Shown: positions 15,409 to 24,514, counted from the first letter of the stretch. The stretch: DNA of 33,652 bases from M55B132 sp964508895 (GCA_964508895.1 CAZDWF010000025.1:1-33652), one strand, 5' to 3'. Made by a program: numbers and translations. Notes: generated by a model not told the origin, from the sequence alone.

Positions 15409-15484
15409 TTTTTTGAAACGGAATAGTTTTTATAGATTCAAATCACCTAATAAGAAATCATCTAATCTTGAACCTCTCAATTTC

Positions 15485-15533
15485 CTTATTCCTTGTATCT
15501 TGCGACTTGTATCTTGAATCTTATATCTTTGCA
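15485..15533. repeat. Heptad repeat array, CTTGNNN type, immediately upstream of lnt
   Basis: Seven 7-bp units beginning CTTATTC, CTTGTAT, CTTGCGA and ending CTTTGCA, 4 bp before the ATG at 15538. Some units coincide with promoter-like elements (see 15500-15531). Confidence 0.8.
15500..15531 (+). promoter_or_regulatory. Possible lnt promoter built within heptad repeats
   Basis: TTG (15500-15502), 21 bp spacer, TATCTTTG (15524-15531), a perfect TAnnTTTG -7 element. It lies 6 bp before the ATG at 15538, so the transcript would be nearly leaderless. The match may be a by-product of the repeat sequence. Confidence 0.3.
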
Positions 15534-15537
15534 TATT

Positions 15538-17154
15538 ATGAAAAAATATCATCTACTCCTTCTTTCAATTTTATCCGGCTTACTGCTAACCTTTGCATGG
15601 CCGGCTAATGGATGGCCCGGATTGCTATTTGTAGCATTTATTCCATTATTTTTCATCGAGGATCATATCCAGAAAAATAAGGATAATTTTCACCTGTTTT
15701 CTGTCATGTTTTATACATACCCGGGCTTTCTTATCTGGACAGCCTTAACCACCTGGTGGATTATTTATGCATCTCCCTTTGGTGCCGGTGCTGCTGTTTT
15801 GATAAATGCACTTTTCATGGCATTTATCCTGAATTTATATCATATAACAAGGAGGTTTGTTTTTTTTCCAAGACAAGCACAATTGGTATTTGTAATATAC
15901 TGGATTTGCTTCGAATATATTCACCTTAACTGGGATCTGAACTGGCCATGGCTGAACCTTGGTAATGGATTTGCTTCTTATAACAAGTGGATTCAATGGT
16001 ATGAGTTTACCGGTACATTTGGTGGAACACTCTGGATATTACTTGTAAATATTGCCTTATACAGGTTTGTACAGAGTAGAATTGCAAATAAGAGATTTAT
16101 CTTTAACTCCTGGAAGTATTTAGCTATTGGATTGCTTTTATTGTTTATTCCCCTCACATTATCATTTGTCAGTTATCATAACTACAAGGAACAAGGTAAA
16201 GAGGTTAGTATAGTTGTTGTTCAGCCAAATATAGATCCATACAAAGAACAATACATACTTGATCCTGCTGTTGTAATAAAGCGCAACCTCGACTTAGCTA
16301 TTCCACTTATTAAAGAAAATACTGATTTCGTAGTTAGCCCTGAATCAGCAATTCAGGAGGATATTTATGAGAGACGATTGTATTGGTCTCCAAGCCTGAA
16401 TACACTTAAGAGTTTTGTAAGAGATTATCATGATCTGGGATATATTATTGGAGCATCAACCGACAGGGTTTTCCTTGATGGAGAAAAGATATCGCATACT
16501 GCACGTAAGTTTAGAAATGAGGATAAATACTATGATTCTTTTAACACAGCAATTTATATTGATAAATTTGGAATTGAGCAATGGTCACATAAATCCAGGC
16601 TCACCCCAGGTGTTGAAGTAATGCCTTTGATAAAATATTTTAAATTTCTTGAAAATCTTGCACTGGATCTGGGAGGTACAATAGGGAGTTTAGGAACTGA
16701 TAAAGAAAGAGTTGTTTTCTACAGGAAAAGTGATTCATTGAAATTTGGAGCTGCAATCTGCTATGAATCTATATTTGGTGATTTTTATTCAGAATTTGTT
16801 TTAAACGGAGCCGATCTGATGTTCATCATTACAAATGATGGATGGTGGAGAAATACAGCTGGTTATCGCCAGCATAATACCTTTGCAAGCCTCAGGGCAA
16901 TAGAAACCAGAAGAAGCATTGCCAGGTCAGCAAACACAGGAATATCCTGTTTTGTAAATCAAAGAGGAGATATTTTCCAGGAAACAAAATACGGTGAACC
17001 CGATGTAATTAAGCAATCCCTCATCACTAATGATAAACTTACTTTCTATACCAGGTATGGTGATTTTATTGCCAGGATCTCTGCTTTTATTGGAGTGATA
17101 CTGCTACTATATACCTTTGCCGGCCGGTTTATGAAGAAACGGGTTAAATTGTAG
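15538..17154 (+). CDS. lnt: Apolipoprotein N-acyltransferase
   Basis: Start chosen at ATG 15538 (538 aa) because the frame upstream is only repeat sequence and a hydrophobic N-terminus begins here. Several transmembrane helices fill about residues 1-225, followed by a periplasmic nitrilase-like domain and a final membrane helix (about 510-530). The nitrilase triad is visible: Glu in VSPESAI (about 267), Lys in HKSRLTPGVE (about 351) and Cys in AICYES (about 407). The enzyme transfers an acyl chain from phospholipid to the N-terminal Cys of lipoproteins in the inner membrane, the third step of lipoprotein maturation. Nothing about the neighbours suggests a special role. Convergent with the small gene ending at 17242. 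Confidence 0.93.
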   Translation: MKKYHLLLLSILSGLLLTFAWPANGWPGLLFVAFIPLFFIEDHIQKNKDNFHLFSVMFYTYPGFLIWTALTTWWIIYASPFGAGAAVLINALFMAFILNLYHITRRFVFFPRQAQLVFVIYWICFEYIHLNWDLNWPWLNLGNGFASYNKWIQWYEFTGTFGGTLWILLVNIALYRFVQSRIANKRFIFNSWKYLAIGLLLLFIPLTLSFVSYHNYKEQGKEVSIVVVQPNIDPYKEQYILDPAVVIKRNLDLAIPLIKENTDFVVSPESAIQEDIYERRLYWSPSLNTLKSFVRDYHDLGYIIGASTDRVFLDGEKISHTARKFRNEDKYYDSFNTAIYIDKFGIEQWSHKSRLTPGVEVMPLIKYFKFLENLALDLGGTIGSLGTDKERVVFYRKSDSLKFGAAICYESIFGDFYSEFVLNGADLMFIITNDGWWRNTAGYRQHNTFASLRAIETRRSIARSANTGISCFVNQRGDIFQETKYGEPDVIKQSLITNDKLTFYTRYGDFIARISAFIGVILLLYTFAGRFMKKRVKL

Positions 17155-17192
17155 ATATTAATCCTAACACCCAACGGGAGAACAACCTGAAA

Positions 17193-17248
17193 CCTGCGAC
17201 TTGTATTTTGCAACAATCATCTAGCATCTAGTATCTAGCATCTATCTC
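17193..17248. repeat. Heptad repeat array, CTTGNNN passing into CTAGNAT, overlapping a stop codon
   Basis: Eight 7-bp units: CCTGCGA, CTTGTAT, TTTGCAA, CAATCAT, then CTAGCAT, CTAGTAT, CTAGCAT, CTATCTC. The last unit covers the stop (17242-17244) of the minus-strand small gene. The array lies between the 3' ends of two convergent genes. Confidence 0.8.
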
Positions 17249-17520
17249 TCAACAACCTCACTAACATCAAAGTTCTTATTTAACCTCACCCTCTCTTCCT
17301 CTGATCTAATTTCCAGGAATCCGAGTTCTATAAGAGATGTTAAGATGTCTGATAAAGTGTTTCCTGTTTTATTGTTACACCAGTAGATCCATTTGTAATC
17401 CAATGAAAATGAACCTTTTTCTTCATCAACAATACCTAAAATACAAGCTAATTTATGTGCAGCGACATCCCAGTCGGTCCAGTCTTTCAGCTCTTCTGAT
17501 AATGTTTTTTTCTTACCCAT
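17242..17520 (-). CDS. Small hypothetical protein, possibly winged-helix-like
   Basis: 92 aa from ATG 17520 (MGKKKTLSEE...); a TTG 9 bp upstream is a weaker start. Not recognised. It is rich in charged residues and Trp (DWTDWD, YKWIYWC), and the C-terminal part TLSDILTSLIELGFLEI followed by a charged strand resembles a helix-turn-helix/wing pattern, which is only an impression. No signal peptide or membrane segment. It starts 17 bp after the stop of the secreted glycosidase-like gene on the same strand, so it is probably co-transcribed with it. Its stop lies inside a heptad array. Confidence 0.65.
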   Translation of the reverse strand: MGKKKTLSEELKDWTDWDVAAHKLACILGIVDEEKGSFSLDYKWIYWCNNKTGNTLSDILTSLIELGFLEIRSEEERVRLNKNFDVSEVVER

Positions 17521-17537
17521 ATGAAACAATTAAATCA

Positions 17538-19574
17538 CTACTTAATCACTACTATTATCTTCCCACCTTCCTTAAGCTTTTTATTTATTAATACCTTCCC
17601 ATCAGTTGTCACCTCAACCTCCAGCATCTCTCCATCTCTCTGAACTGTCAGGTCAAAATCCTTCCCAAACAAGCTTACATTTCTCAGTTTCATTTTATTC
17701 CATTCTTCCGGAAGGTTTGGGGCACATTCAAATGAATTAAATGACAATGGCGTTATTCCAAATATTCCTTCTGTTATTATCCTGCAGTACAAGGCACTTT
17801 CAGCTGACAGATGTGCCATATTGCCTTCGGGCCAGGCTTCCACAACATATGGAACATGAAATCCTAATAATCTTGTCTTTGAATATTCATGCAGCTTATC
17901 CAGTCCCTGATTGGCTGCTCCAGCCTTAAAGGCCCCCCTGAAAGCATATAGAGTTCCCCTATCCCAAAAGAGGTTGGGTTCAGGAAGATCCGGATTGTAT
18001 TCAACTCGCACTCCGTTGTTAGTCCAGAGTTTTGTAAAGAGTGCTTCCAGTGTAGCATCCTTTCTTTCATCGATTCCCATCACCAGTGGCAGGCAGATCC
18101 AGTGTCTCAGATAGCTATGCTCTTTGAAATACTTATAAGTTTCCAGTCCTTCTATATTTGCCCCGTAATAATCATCAATAGCATGATAGAGTTTCTCTGC
18201 CCTTTGGTTGTATAATCTGAATATTTTAGGATCAAGTTTTAAAGCAATCGCAACATTGACTGCATTACGGAGTGCTCCATAATATAGTGATGAAGTGGAG
18301 AGGTTTGCAGTTCCGGTGGGTATCCTTCCTTCCATTTCATCAGAATCAGAGGTGATCACCCCATCTGAGTTCTTTTGCCTTTCGCAATACTCTAGTGACC
18401 ATTCAATAAGGGGCCAGAGTTCTTCGGCAATTTTTTTATCACCCCTGGCAAGTACGAACTGACTAGCTCCGTATGCAATCATTGCTGCATCACCTCGATC
18501 AGATCCACAGCATGTCAATGTTCCTCCCATTTCGAATGAAGACCAGAAATTTCCGTCTCCTTCGGGGATGTTTCTTTTGAACTGAAGGTAAGCATTAAGC
18601 GCTGCGATATTTCCTGTTTCATATCCCAGGTATGGGAAAAACGGTCCGCTGTATTCTGCCTGATCATTGGCCCAGACTCCTGTATAATACCTGCCTCCTC
18701 CCGGAGAATGAACCAATCCCATTTCTGTATCAAAAATGCTTTCACTTGCCCTGATCTTTGAAAAGTAAAACAGGGTGTTTATTACAGGGTCAGGAGTTTG
18801 CATTATGAGATTATCATTCATTGAATTCAGGAAGTCGATCCGACCCTGCAATATACTTCTGTAATCAGATGCTAACTCTACTTCATCATTTATGAGTGCA
18901 TTGAAATTTATGGAGAACTCATGCATCTCACCGCTTTCAAGTTCTACTTCTTTATCTGTATGACAGTAAATAACCCGGGTATATTCACCAAGTTGACCCT
19001 TCTGGGTATCAATGAATTCAGATTGACCAATATGAAGAACCATACTTGAATCAGATGTATTTTGCAGATTCCAGATCTCAATAAACAGTCTTTTATTCAT
19101 GGAAGGCAGGAGTGTCCGGGTAAGTTTTAATCCCTTCGAAGGGGAATGGTAAAAATGAAGCATACCGTCAATTCTTACAGAGTCAACAGGACCCGGAATA
19201 AAAGTCAGATCGTTATATGCAATTGAAGGAGTAAATTGATCATCATATTCTCCCCTGAGATAGGCCCTGTATTTTTTCCATTTTGAGGCATCTGAGTCTA
19301 CAAAGACCCTTAGCTGCGGGAATATAATATCACGATTAATCTTAAGCTTCTTGTCTTTATCAATTTCATAGTGAATTATTGCCGAGACATTTTTTCCGCT
19401 CATTTCAATATTATCCTTATGCGGCAGCCTTTCTTCCTGGCTCAGATCCCACACTATGGCATTATCATTTCGTATTTCCCAGAATATCTCATCCTGGAAA
19501 TTATTAGCCTCCTGGCCAATAATCATCTGCCAGGAAAATAATATCATTGCTGTAAAAATTAACTTAATCACCAT
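17538..19574 (-). CDS. Secreted six-hairpin (alpha/alpha)6 glycosidase-like protein
   Basis: 678 aa with an N-terminal signal peptide (hydrophobic LIFTAMILFSW, cleavage near IIGQ). Residues of about 25-260 are beta-rich; about 270-610 are helical with motifs of six-hairpin glycosidases: VWANDQAEYSGPF, WPLIEWSLEYCER, FWDRGTLYAFRGAF and YVVEAWPEGN. The end (ITPLSFNSFECAPNLPEEW, then strands to the C-terminus) matches the beta-sandwich tail seen in rhamnosidase- and GH15/63-like enzymes. Acidic residues in NDQAEY, DSDEMEG and EAWPEG are candidate catalytic acids/bases. Family number and substrate cannot be given. It is probably periplasmic or surface, cutting a glycan. There is no SusC/SusD pair nearby, so it is not in a typical polysaccharide utilisation locus. 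Confidence 0.75.
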   Translation of the reverse strand: MVIKLIFTAMILFSWQMIIGQEANNFQDEIFWEIRNDNAIVWDLSQEERLPHKDNIEMSGKNVSAIIHYEIDKDKKLKINRDIIFPQLRVFVDSDASKWKKYRAYLRGEYDDQFTPSIAYNDLTFIPGPVDSVRIDGMLHFYHSPSKGLKLTRTLLPSMNKRLFIEIWNLQNTSDSSMVLHIGQSEFIDTQKGQLGEYTRVIYCHTDKEVELESGEMHEFSINFNALINDEVELASDYRSILQGRIDFLNSMNDNLIMQTPDPVINTLFYFSKIRASESIFDTEMGLVHSPGGGRYYTGVWANDQAEYSGPFFPYLGYETGNIAALNAYLQFKRNIPEGDGNFWSSFEMGGTLTCCGSDRGDAAMIAYGASQFVLARGDKKIAEELWPLIEWSLEYCERQKNSDGVITSDSDEMEGRIPTGTANLSTSSLYYGALRNAVNVAIALKLDPKIFRLYNQRAEKLYHAIDDYYGANIEGLETYKYFKEHSYLRHWICLPLVMGIDERKDATLEALFTKLWTNNGVRVEYNPDLPEPNLFWDRGTLYAFRGAFKAGAANQGLDKLHEYSKTRLLGFHVPYVVEAWPEGNMAHLSAESALYCRIITEGIFGITPLSFNSFECAPNLPEEWNKMKLRNVSLFGKDFDLTVQRDGEMLEVEVTTDGKVLINKKLKEGGKIIVVIK

Positions 19575-19648
19575 ACCAATTTGTAATTTTCTTTTAAAAT
19601 ATATTTCTTGTTAAGCATTATAAAGTTAATATAATAATGAGGTGGGTT

Positions 19649-19683
19649 AAAAAAAAGCCGTCTCTATTTCAGAAACGGCTTTT
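19649..19683 (-). terminator. Rho-independent terminator after the type IX-secreted protein gene
   Basis: Minus-strand hairpin with a 9-bp stem (AAAAGCCGT, 19653-19661, paired with 19675-19683), a 13-nt loop and a run of eight T on the minus strand (complement of 19649-19656). It is placed 33 bp after the stop of the gene at 19716-22241. The only clear intrinsic terminator in the window. Confidence 0.85.
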
Positions 19684-19715
19684 CGTATGTAAGGTAAATT
19701 AAGCTATCCTATTAA

Positions 19716-22241
19716 TTAATGTACTTTTTCAAATTTGTATGTACTAATCTGATTTGAAGTCTTAATTAAAATAAAATACAATCCATTCTTCAGATCAGAA
19801 GTGTTAACAGAAAGATTCGTGCTTAGGCTATTATTCTCCAGTTTGATCACTTCTGTTCCAAGTATATTATAGATAGTAACTTCCTGAATATTCAGATTTT
19901 TGATGGTTGATATATTCAGAGTGTTTTTTACAGGGTTGGGATAGATATTGAAATCCTTAATAGTGATTTCATCAATTCCTGTACAATCATCTATAGTAAC
20001 TTCGTAAGGTTCTGTTGTTGTTGTACATCCATGTTCGTTTTCTTCTGTTACAGTAACATATCCCATTCCTGGATCGCCCCAGAGTATGGTGATAAGATGT
20101 GTGCCGGCACCATTCTGAATTGTTCCCCCGTTAACTTCCCAGTAGTAGTTAGACCCTAAGTTATCCATTGTCTGGTAGTCAATCAAGTCATCTTCGCAAA
20201 CCAAAGTTAGTCCTGAAATAGTTGGGTCGGGGGTATCATTAACTAAAATCTCGATACTGTCAGAAACAGCACCGGCTCCACATCCGTTTTCACCTTGTAC
20301 TTTTAGATAAGCGCTACCAATAAAATCATCATTCCAATCGACAGAAGCTTCGAGCATATTTGGAGCAAGAACTCCTGCACTGGCAGGGTTGAGTGTCCAG
20401 ATATAATTTGATGCTTCAGTAGCGCCAGTAGTTGTATATATACTTGTAGTATCGTTGCAAACGCTTTCAGGACCTTGAGGCGTAGCAGCCTGTCCTGGCA
20501 TATTAACCATATGCACCCAGATTTGTCCTAACATCTCCTGGGAGCATGATCCTGTAAATCCTAATACAGAATAAACGCCTTCATCTGTATGAAAACCAAA
20601 GTTTATTGGAGAGCCTGTTCCTGGCTCCACAATAGCTGTTGCAATATCATCAATATATAGTTCATAGTCAAATCCTGTTTCTGAACCGTCGAGTATTAGT
20701 TCAGCACCCGCACTGCCTTCGCAATATTCTCCTTCACCTGTAAGCCAGAATACTGCCGGGCTGGCAACCACTTCACATGCAAGGATATTTGACCATGGGC
20801 CATCACCACAAAGATTCTGAGCACGTACTTTTATTGTGAAGCTACCTGTCCAGCTTGATGAGGCAGTGAAAGTTCCGCTTGTTCCTGTTCCTGTTATACT
20901 ACCTGCATCGGCAGGTTCAACCATCCATTGATAAGTGTCAGCACCTGTTACTGCTGTAGTAGTATAATCTGTGACATCTCCATTACAAACTGTATCCATG
21001 CCTACAGGAGTTGATGCTTGTCCTACAGGAGCCACAACGGTAATATAATCGCTTTTCAGAGTAGTATTGGTATTCGTTCCATCAGAAACTTCCAGAGTAA
21101 CATCATATGTGCCAGCTGTATTATAAACTACACTTGGATTCTGAGATGTTGAAGTGGAAGGAGTTCCTCCTTCAAAAGACCAGTCCCATGAAGTAATTAC
21201 TCCAGAAGATAGATCCGTAAAGTTCACAGTACTACCTTCACAAACTGAAGTGACATCTGCTTCAAAGTCTGCACTTAAAATGGGTTCTCTTGAAATGATA
21301 GTACCCTGTGACCCGCAGGCAAACAGTGAACCATCGGCAGTTTCCCTGATCCTGTATAAATGTGATGTTCCAGATCCATTATGTTCCATTGACCATGTAG
21401 CACCAAAATCGGTAGTTCCATAAATATTTTCATCAGTACCTCCTACGTAAGCAGTTCCATCGGAATAAGCCTTACATGCATAAAAGTTTTCGTAGCCTGT
21501 GGTGAAAGTGGTCCATGTAGTGCCTCCATCATTGGTTGTAAATATTTTCTCTTCCCCACCTACAACACCAAAGTTGGCATCCGCAAATTCAACTCCGAAA
21601 AGTAAGGCTCCAAGGTTAGATGCTACAGTCCAGTTATGGCCACCATCAGTAGATTTATATACATTGGCATTGGTGCTGACACCAAAAAGAGTGTTCTGGT
21701 CTGCATAACAAATACCCATTAAATTAGCCTGAATACCTGAAGTTGCCTGTGTCCATGTATTCCCACCATCGCTGGTTATAAAGACGCACTGGTCAGCTGA
21801 ATTCATATATGCTGATGCAACACCATTGTTGGAATCCCAGAAGACCACATCAGTATAATACCAAACATTGGTACCACAACTTACATTTGTCCAGCTTGCA
21901 CCACCGTCAGTTGTTTTAATAAAATAATTGTTCCAACCCCCTGCGAACCCAAGATTATCGTTGATAAACCAGATTCCTTGTAATCCGTCAATATCTCCTG
22001 ATGCTGGCCATATTTGTGTCCAGTTGTCGCCACCATCGGTTGTTTTAATTATAACACCATCGGCGTTATATGTGTATTGCATTCCGCAAGCATAACCTAT
22101 ATTGCTTTGTGCTGGAGGGAAACTCATACCATAGAGAATGAAGGTAGTTCCTGTGCTGTTAACATAGTTCCATGTCTGCGAGAAAGTAATGCTGCTGATA
22201 AGCATAAAAGAGAGAATAAGTAAAGTAATATTTTTTGTCAT
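19716..22241 (-). CDS. Type IX-secreted protein with YCF48/BNR-like propeller, PKD domain and C-terminal sorting domain
   Basis: 841 aa. The signal peptide ends near ITFSQ (about 22). About residues 25-310 contain six copies of a TTDGGxxWT-type motif (KTTDGGDNWT, ITSDGGNTWT, KSTDGGHNWT and so on), a YCF48/sialidase-like propeller. About 320-405 is a PKD domain (CEGSTVNFTD, WDWSFEGG, AGTYDVTLEV). Residues of about 405-760 hold Cys-containing Ig-like repeats with a recurring VCNxxxxxYTTTxxTGADxYxW pattern. About 765-841 is a type A sorting domain (FNIYPNPVKN ... NGLYFILIK ... KFEKV), which directs export by the type IX system and attachment to the cell surface. The role is unknown; adhesion or surface display is typical. 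Ends in a strong terminator. A tiny gene stops 18 bp upstream. Confidence 0.88.
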   Translation of the reverse strand: MTKNITLLILSFMLISSITFSQTWNYVNSTGTTFILYGMSFPPAQSNIGYACGMQYTYNADGVIIKTTDGGDNWTQIWPASGDIDGLQGIWFINDNLGFAGGWNNYFIKTTDGGASWTNVSCGTNVWYYTDVVFWDSNNGVASAYMNSADQCVFITSDGGNTWTQATSGIQANLMGICYADQNTLFGVSTNANVYKSTDGGHNWTVASNLGALLFGVEFADANFGVVGGEEKIFTTNDGGTTWTTFTTGYENFYACKAYSDGTAYVGGTDENIYGTTDFGATWSMEHNGSGTSHLYRIRETADGSLFACGSQGTIISREPILSADFEADVTSVCEGSTVNFTDLSSGVITSWDWSFEGGTPSTSTSQNPSVVYNTAGTYDVTLEVSDGTNTNTTLKSDYITVVAPVGQASTPVGMDTVCNGDVTDYTTTAVTGADTYQWMVEPADAGSITGTGTSGTFTASSSWTGSFTIKVRAQNLCGDGPWSNILACEVVASPAVFWLTGEGEYCEGSAGAELILDGSETGFDYELYIDDIATAIVEPGTGSPINFGFHTDEGVYSVLGFTGSCSQEMLGQIWVHMVNMPGQAATPQGPESVCNDTTSIYTTTGATEASNYIWTLNPASAGVLAPNMLEASVDWNDDFIGSAYLKVQGENGCGAGAVSDSIEILVNDTPDPTISGLTLVCEDDLIDYQTMDNLGSNYYWEVNGGTIQNGAGTHLITILWGDPGMGYVTVTEENEHGCTTTTEPYEVTIDDCTGIDEITIKDFNIYPNPVKNTLNISTIKNLNIQEVTIYNILGTEVIKLENNSLSTNLSVNTSDLKNGLYFILIKTSNQISTYKFEKVH

Positions 22242-22259
22242 AGTATATTGATTTTGGAT

Positions 22260-22409
22260 TTATTCATTATTGGATTTGCCTTCTTCGAAGGATCTAAGAA
22301 GTTTTTTCAAGGCATCAATTTCCTCTTTCTTTTCAGCTATAAACTGATCAATCTTACCAGGTATGGTACCTTCATTTTCTTCAATATGCTTCTTATTCAT
22401 GTTGCACAT
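22260..22409 (-). CDS. Small charged protein, 46-49 aa, unknown
   Basis: Minus-strand frame from ATG 22409 (or ATG 22400) to TAA at 22260-22262. The predicted product is highly charged and helical (FIAEKKEEIDALKKLL), with a Pro-Gly break before the helix; it could form a short coiled coil. It ends 18 bp before the start of the type IX-secreted gene on the same strand, suggesting one transcript. Composition differs from the surrounding repeat DNA and codon use looks genuine, but length alone gives weak statistics. Not recognised; it could also be a chance frame. The rest of 22242-22690 holds a palindrome at 22442 and the heptad array at 22570, otherwise nothing I can name. Confidence 0.5.
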   Translation of the reverse strand: MCNMNKKHIEENEGTIPGKIDQFIAEKKEEIDALKKLLRSFEEGKSNNE

Positions 22410-22441
22410 TTTATCTTTTCATTAATACAAAGAAAACTTAA

Positions 22442-22455
22442 CATATTGGAATATG
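22442..22455. promoter_or_regulatory. Short palindrome upstream of the small gene
   Basis: CATATT-GG-AATATG, a perfect 6-bp inverted repeat 33 bp before ATG 22409. It could be an operator; AT-rich palindromes of this size also occur by chance. Confidence 0.2.
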
Positions 22456-22569
22456 GAAGTATGATGCCACTACAATTTATTTGGATTTGCTTACATTATC
22501 TATACAGACAGGCGTAACTTGTATGCACTCAGGTGTTTAGGCGGAAATGATGAGGATTGGCTTGGTGTT

Positions 22570-22653
22570 GGATGCCGGATGCCTGATACCGGATGCCTGA
22601 TGCCGGATGCCTGATACCGGATGCCTGATACCGGATGCCTGATACCGGATGCC
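22570..22653. repeat. Heptad repeat array, NGATRCC type (12 units)
   Basis: Twelve uninterrupted 7-bp units, mostly GGATGCC alternating with TGATACC. Same unit family and same strand as 13284-13346. It lies in the spacer 37 bp beyond the 3' end of the TPR/HTH gene (stop at 22691). Confidence 0.95.
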
Positions 22654-22690
22654 AGTGACTAAACTGCTAAAAGTATTGAGTTTGGATCAA

Positions 22691-24427
22691 TTAAAATTTT
22701 GAAAGGAAGGTTATCAAATTATCATCTTTCTCAAGGTCCAGTTTCTTTCTCAACCTGTACCTTGCTATATCAATACTGCTGTACGACTGGTATGTTATGG
22801 CTGAAATATCTTTTGTAGTCATATTCAACCTTAGGAAAGCACATAAACGCAATTCATTTGGAGTGAGGTCAGGAAAAGTACTGGAAAGTTTTTTGTAAAA
22901 TCCTGTATAAACATTTTGGAACCGGATCTCAAATTCTTTCCATTCATCTTTTTTGGAACTACTTTTCATCTCTCTCAATATCTCGTCAATAACCTTTTTA
23001 TTTTGTGAGGTTTCCTGAAGCTTTACTTTTTTGAGCTTTTCAGAAATATTCAGGATGAATTCGCTCTTTTTAAGGTTATACAAAACATATGTAGCAAGTT
23101 CTTTATTCCTGAAATCCAGTTGACTTTTCAGGCTTTGCTTTTCCAGCTCCACCTTTCTTTTTTTATTCTTTTCAAGTCTGAGCAGGAGAATTGCCAGGAT
23201 AAGGATAAATAGCAAACCTCCTGAAATAATTATATAAATTAAATTTTGTCTTTTTTGTTTCAGTTCGTTAAGCTTCTGTTCCTTTAGTTTACTATCGAAC
23301 TGATATTGCATTTCAAGCTGGGTGATCCTGCGAATATTCTCTTCATTGAAAAGGCTGTCGGAATATATTTTGTATATCTTGTAATAATTAAGAGCTTTTA
23401 TCGGATGATTCTTTTGGCTGTAGGTATCACTGAGATTTTGTGAAGCGAGGGCGATAAGACTAAGTTGCCCCGTTTCAATAGCAAGATCCAATCCTGTTTG
23501 AAGATTAGTAATTGCTTTATCAATTCTTCCCGTTTTTAAAAAGATAATTCCCTTATTGATAAGGGTTTCAGATAGAAATATTGATTTGGATCCTGCAAGT
23601 GTAACATCCAGGTTCTCCTGTATTTCAAGACTTTGATTTAAGTGTTCCATCGCTTCATCATATTGCTTCTGCATTATTTCCACTAAACCCAACTTAAATA
23701 AAGCATGAGCTTCGCCTTCTTCATTATTAATCCTTTTGAAGATATTATAAGCATTGCTGTAATAAGTTTTTGCCATATCATACTCACCCAGGTCAGTGTA
23801 AATAGAGCCTATATTAGCAGTAGTTCCTGCAATATTAGAAGAATCTCCTTTTCGTTCAAACATTCTCAGGGCTTTTGAATACAGCTCAAGGGCCTGCTCA
23901 TAATTTTTCATATTAAGATGGACAATCCCCAGGTTGTTGAATAGATTAGGCAGGAATCTTTCAATTCCTGATTCTTCTGAAATTCCTATTGCCTGATGGT
24001 AATAGCTCATGGCTTCAGGATTATTATCCCTTTGTATGTATATATTTCCTAGTATCAAATTAACCCTTATCAAGGTATTTATTTCGTTCTCATCTTCAAG
24101 ATAAATGATAGCATTTTTGAACAATATAATGGCTTTCTCAAGACTGTCATTTCGTATTGCATGATCTCCAAGGTATGTCAGGATAATTCCTGCATATTCA
24201 TCTGAGTCAATTCTATCGGAAAGTTGTTTTGCATTGATAAGCATCTGGTAGGATGTGTCTCCATCAATATTATAGTATTCCTTACTTAGAGCAAGATAAG
24301 TTTCAATTTTTTCATTTATAGCATGTGAGTTTTTCAGGATGCTTCTGAGGCTATCGGTTACAGAAGACTGTGCAAAAATAAAATTGCAAAGAAACAATAG
24401 TAATATTATCCTGAAAAGAGAATTCAT
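22691..24427 (-). CDS. TPR-repeat regulator with transmembrane helix and C-terminal LuxR-like HTH
   Basis: 578 aa. Signal peptide (FRIILLLFLCNFIFAQ), then at least six tetratricopeptide repeats over about residues 40-370 (for example LFNNLGIVHLNMKNYEQAL, TTANIGSIYTDLGEYDMAK). One transmembrane helix (IYIIISGGLLFILILAILLL region, about 395-415) is followed by a basic coiled coil (about 415-450), and a C-terminal HTH (LTPNELRLCAFLRLNMTTKDI, SSIDIARYRLRKKL). This periplasmic TPR / cytoplasmic LuxR-type layout is common in Bacteroidota, where it is thought to link an envelope signal to transcription. No kinase or receiver domain is present, so the mechanism is not obvious. Target genes are unknown; the type IX-secreted protein downstream is one candidate. 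Confidence 0.85.
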   Translation of the reverse strand: MNSLFRIILLLFLCNFIFAQSSVTDSLRSILKNSHAINEKIETYLALSKEYYNIDGDTSYQMLINAKQLSDRIDSDEYAGIILTYLGDHAIRNDSLEKAIILFKNAIIYLEDENEINTLIRVNLILGNIYIQRDNNPEAMSYYHQAIGISEESGIERFLPNLFNNLGIVHLNMKNYEQALELYSKALRMFERKGDSSNIAGTTANIGSIYTDLGEYDMAKTYYSNAYNIFKRINNEEGEAHALFKLGLVEIMQKQYDEAMEHLNQSLEIQENLDVTLAGSKSIFLSETLINKGIIFLKTGRIDKAITNLQTGLDLAIETGQLSLIALASQNLSDTYSQKNHPIKALNYYKIYKIYSDSLFNEENIRRITQLEMQYQFDSKLKEQKLNELKQKRQNLIYIIISGGLLFILILAILLLRLEKNKKRKVELEKQSLKSQLDFRNKELATYVLYNLKKSEFILNISEKLKKVKLQETSQNKKVIDEILREMKSSSKKDEWKEFEIRFQNVYTGFYKKLSSTFPDLTPNELRLCAFLRLNMTTKDISAITYQSYSSIDIARYRLRKKLDLEKDDNLITFLSKF

Positions 24428-24431
24428 AACA

Positions 24432-24463
24432 TAAAGATAATGGATAATATGAGTTCTGACAAA
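24432..24463 (-). promoter_or_regulatory. Possible promoter of the TPR/HTH gene
   Basis: Minus-strand TTTG (24463-24460), 20 bp spacer, TATCTTTA (24439-24432), one base off TAnnTTTG. The ATG is at 24427, so the leader would be very short. The -33 element lies inside a heptad array. Confidence 0.3.
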
Positions 24464-24509
24464 GGAATTCTGACAAAAGAATTATGAAAAAGGATTTCAG
24501 AATTATCCG
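24454..24509. repeat. Heptad/14-bp repeat array, TTCTGAC-AAAGGAA type
   Basis: Eight 7-bp units forming four 14-bp pairs: TTCTGAC+AAAGGAA, TTCTGAC+AAAAGAA, TTATGAA+AAAGGAT, TTCAGAA+TTATCCG. It merges into the CTTGNNN array at 24515. Confidence 0.75.
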
Positions 24510-24514
24510 GTTAT

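Noticed and set aside
15493..15537. Extended N-terminus of lnt
   Set aside because: Encoded by CTTGNNN heptads; a normal membrane-targeting start lies at 15538.
17538..22241. Polysaccharide utilisation locus
   Set aside because: A glycosidase-like and a surface protein are present, but there is no SusC/SusD pair and no dedicated regulator.
22570..22653. CRISPR array
   Set aside because: Units are 7 bp with no spacers; it is a plain tandem repeat.
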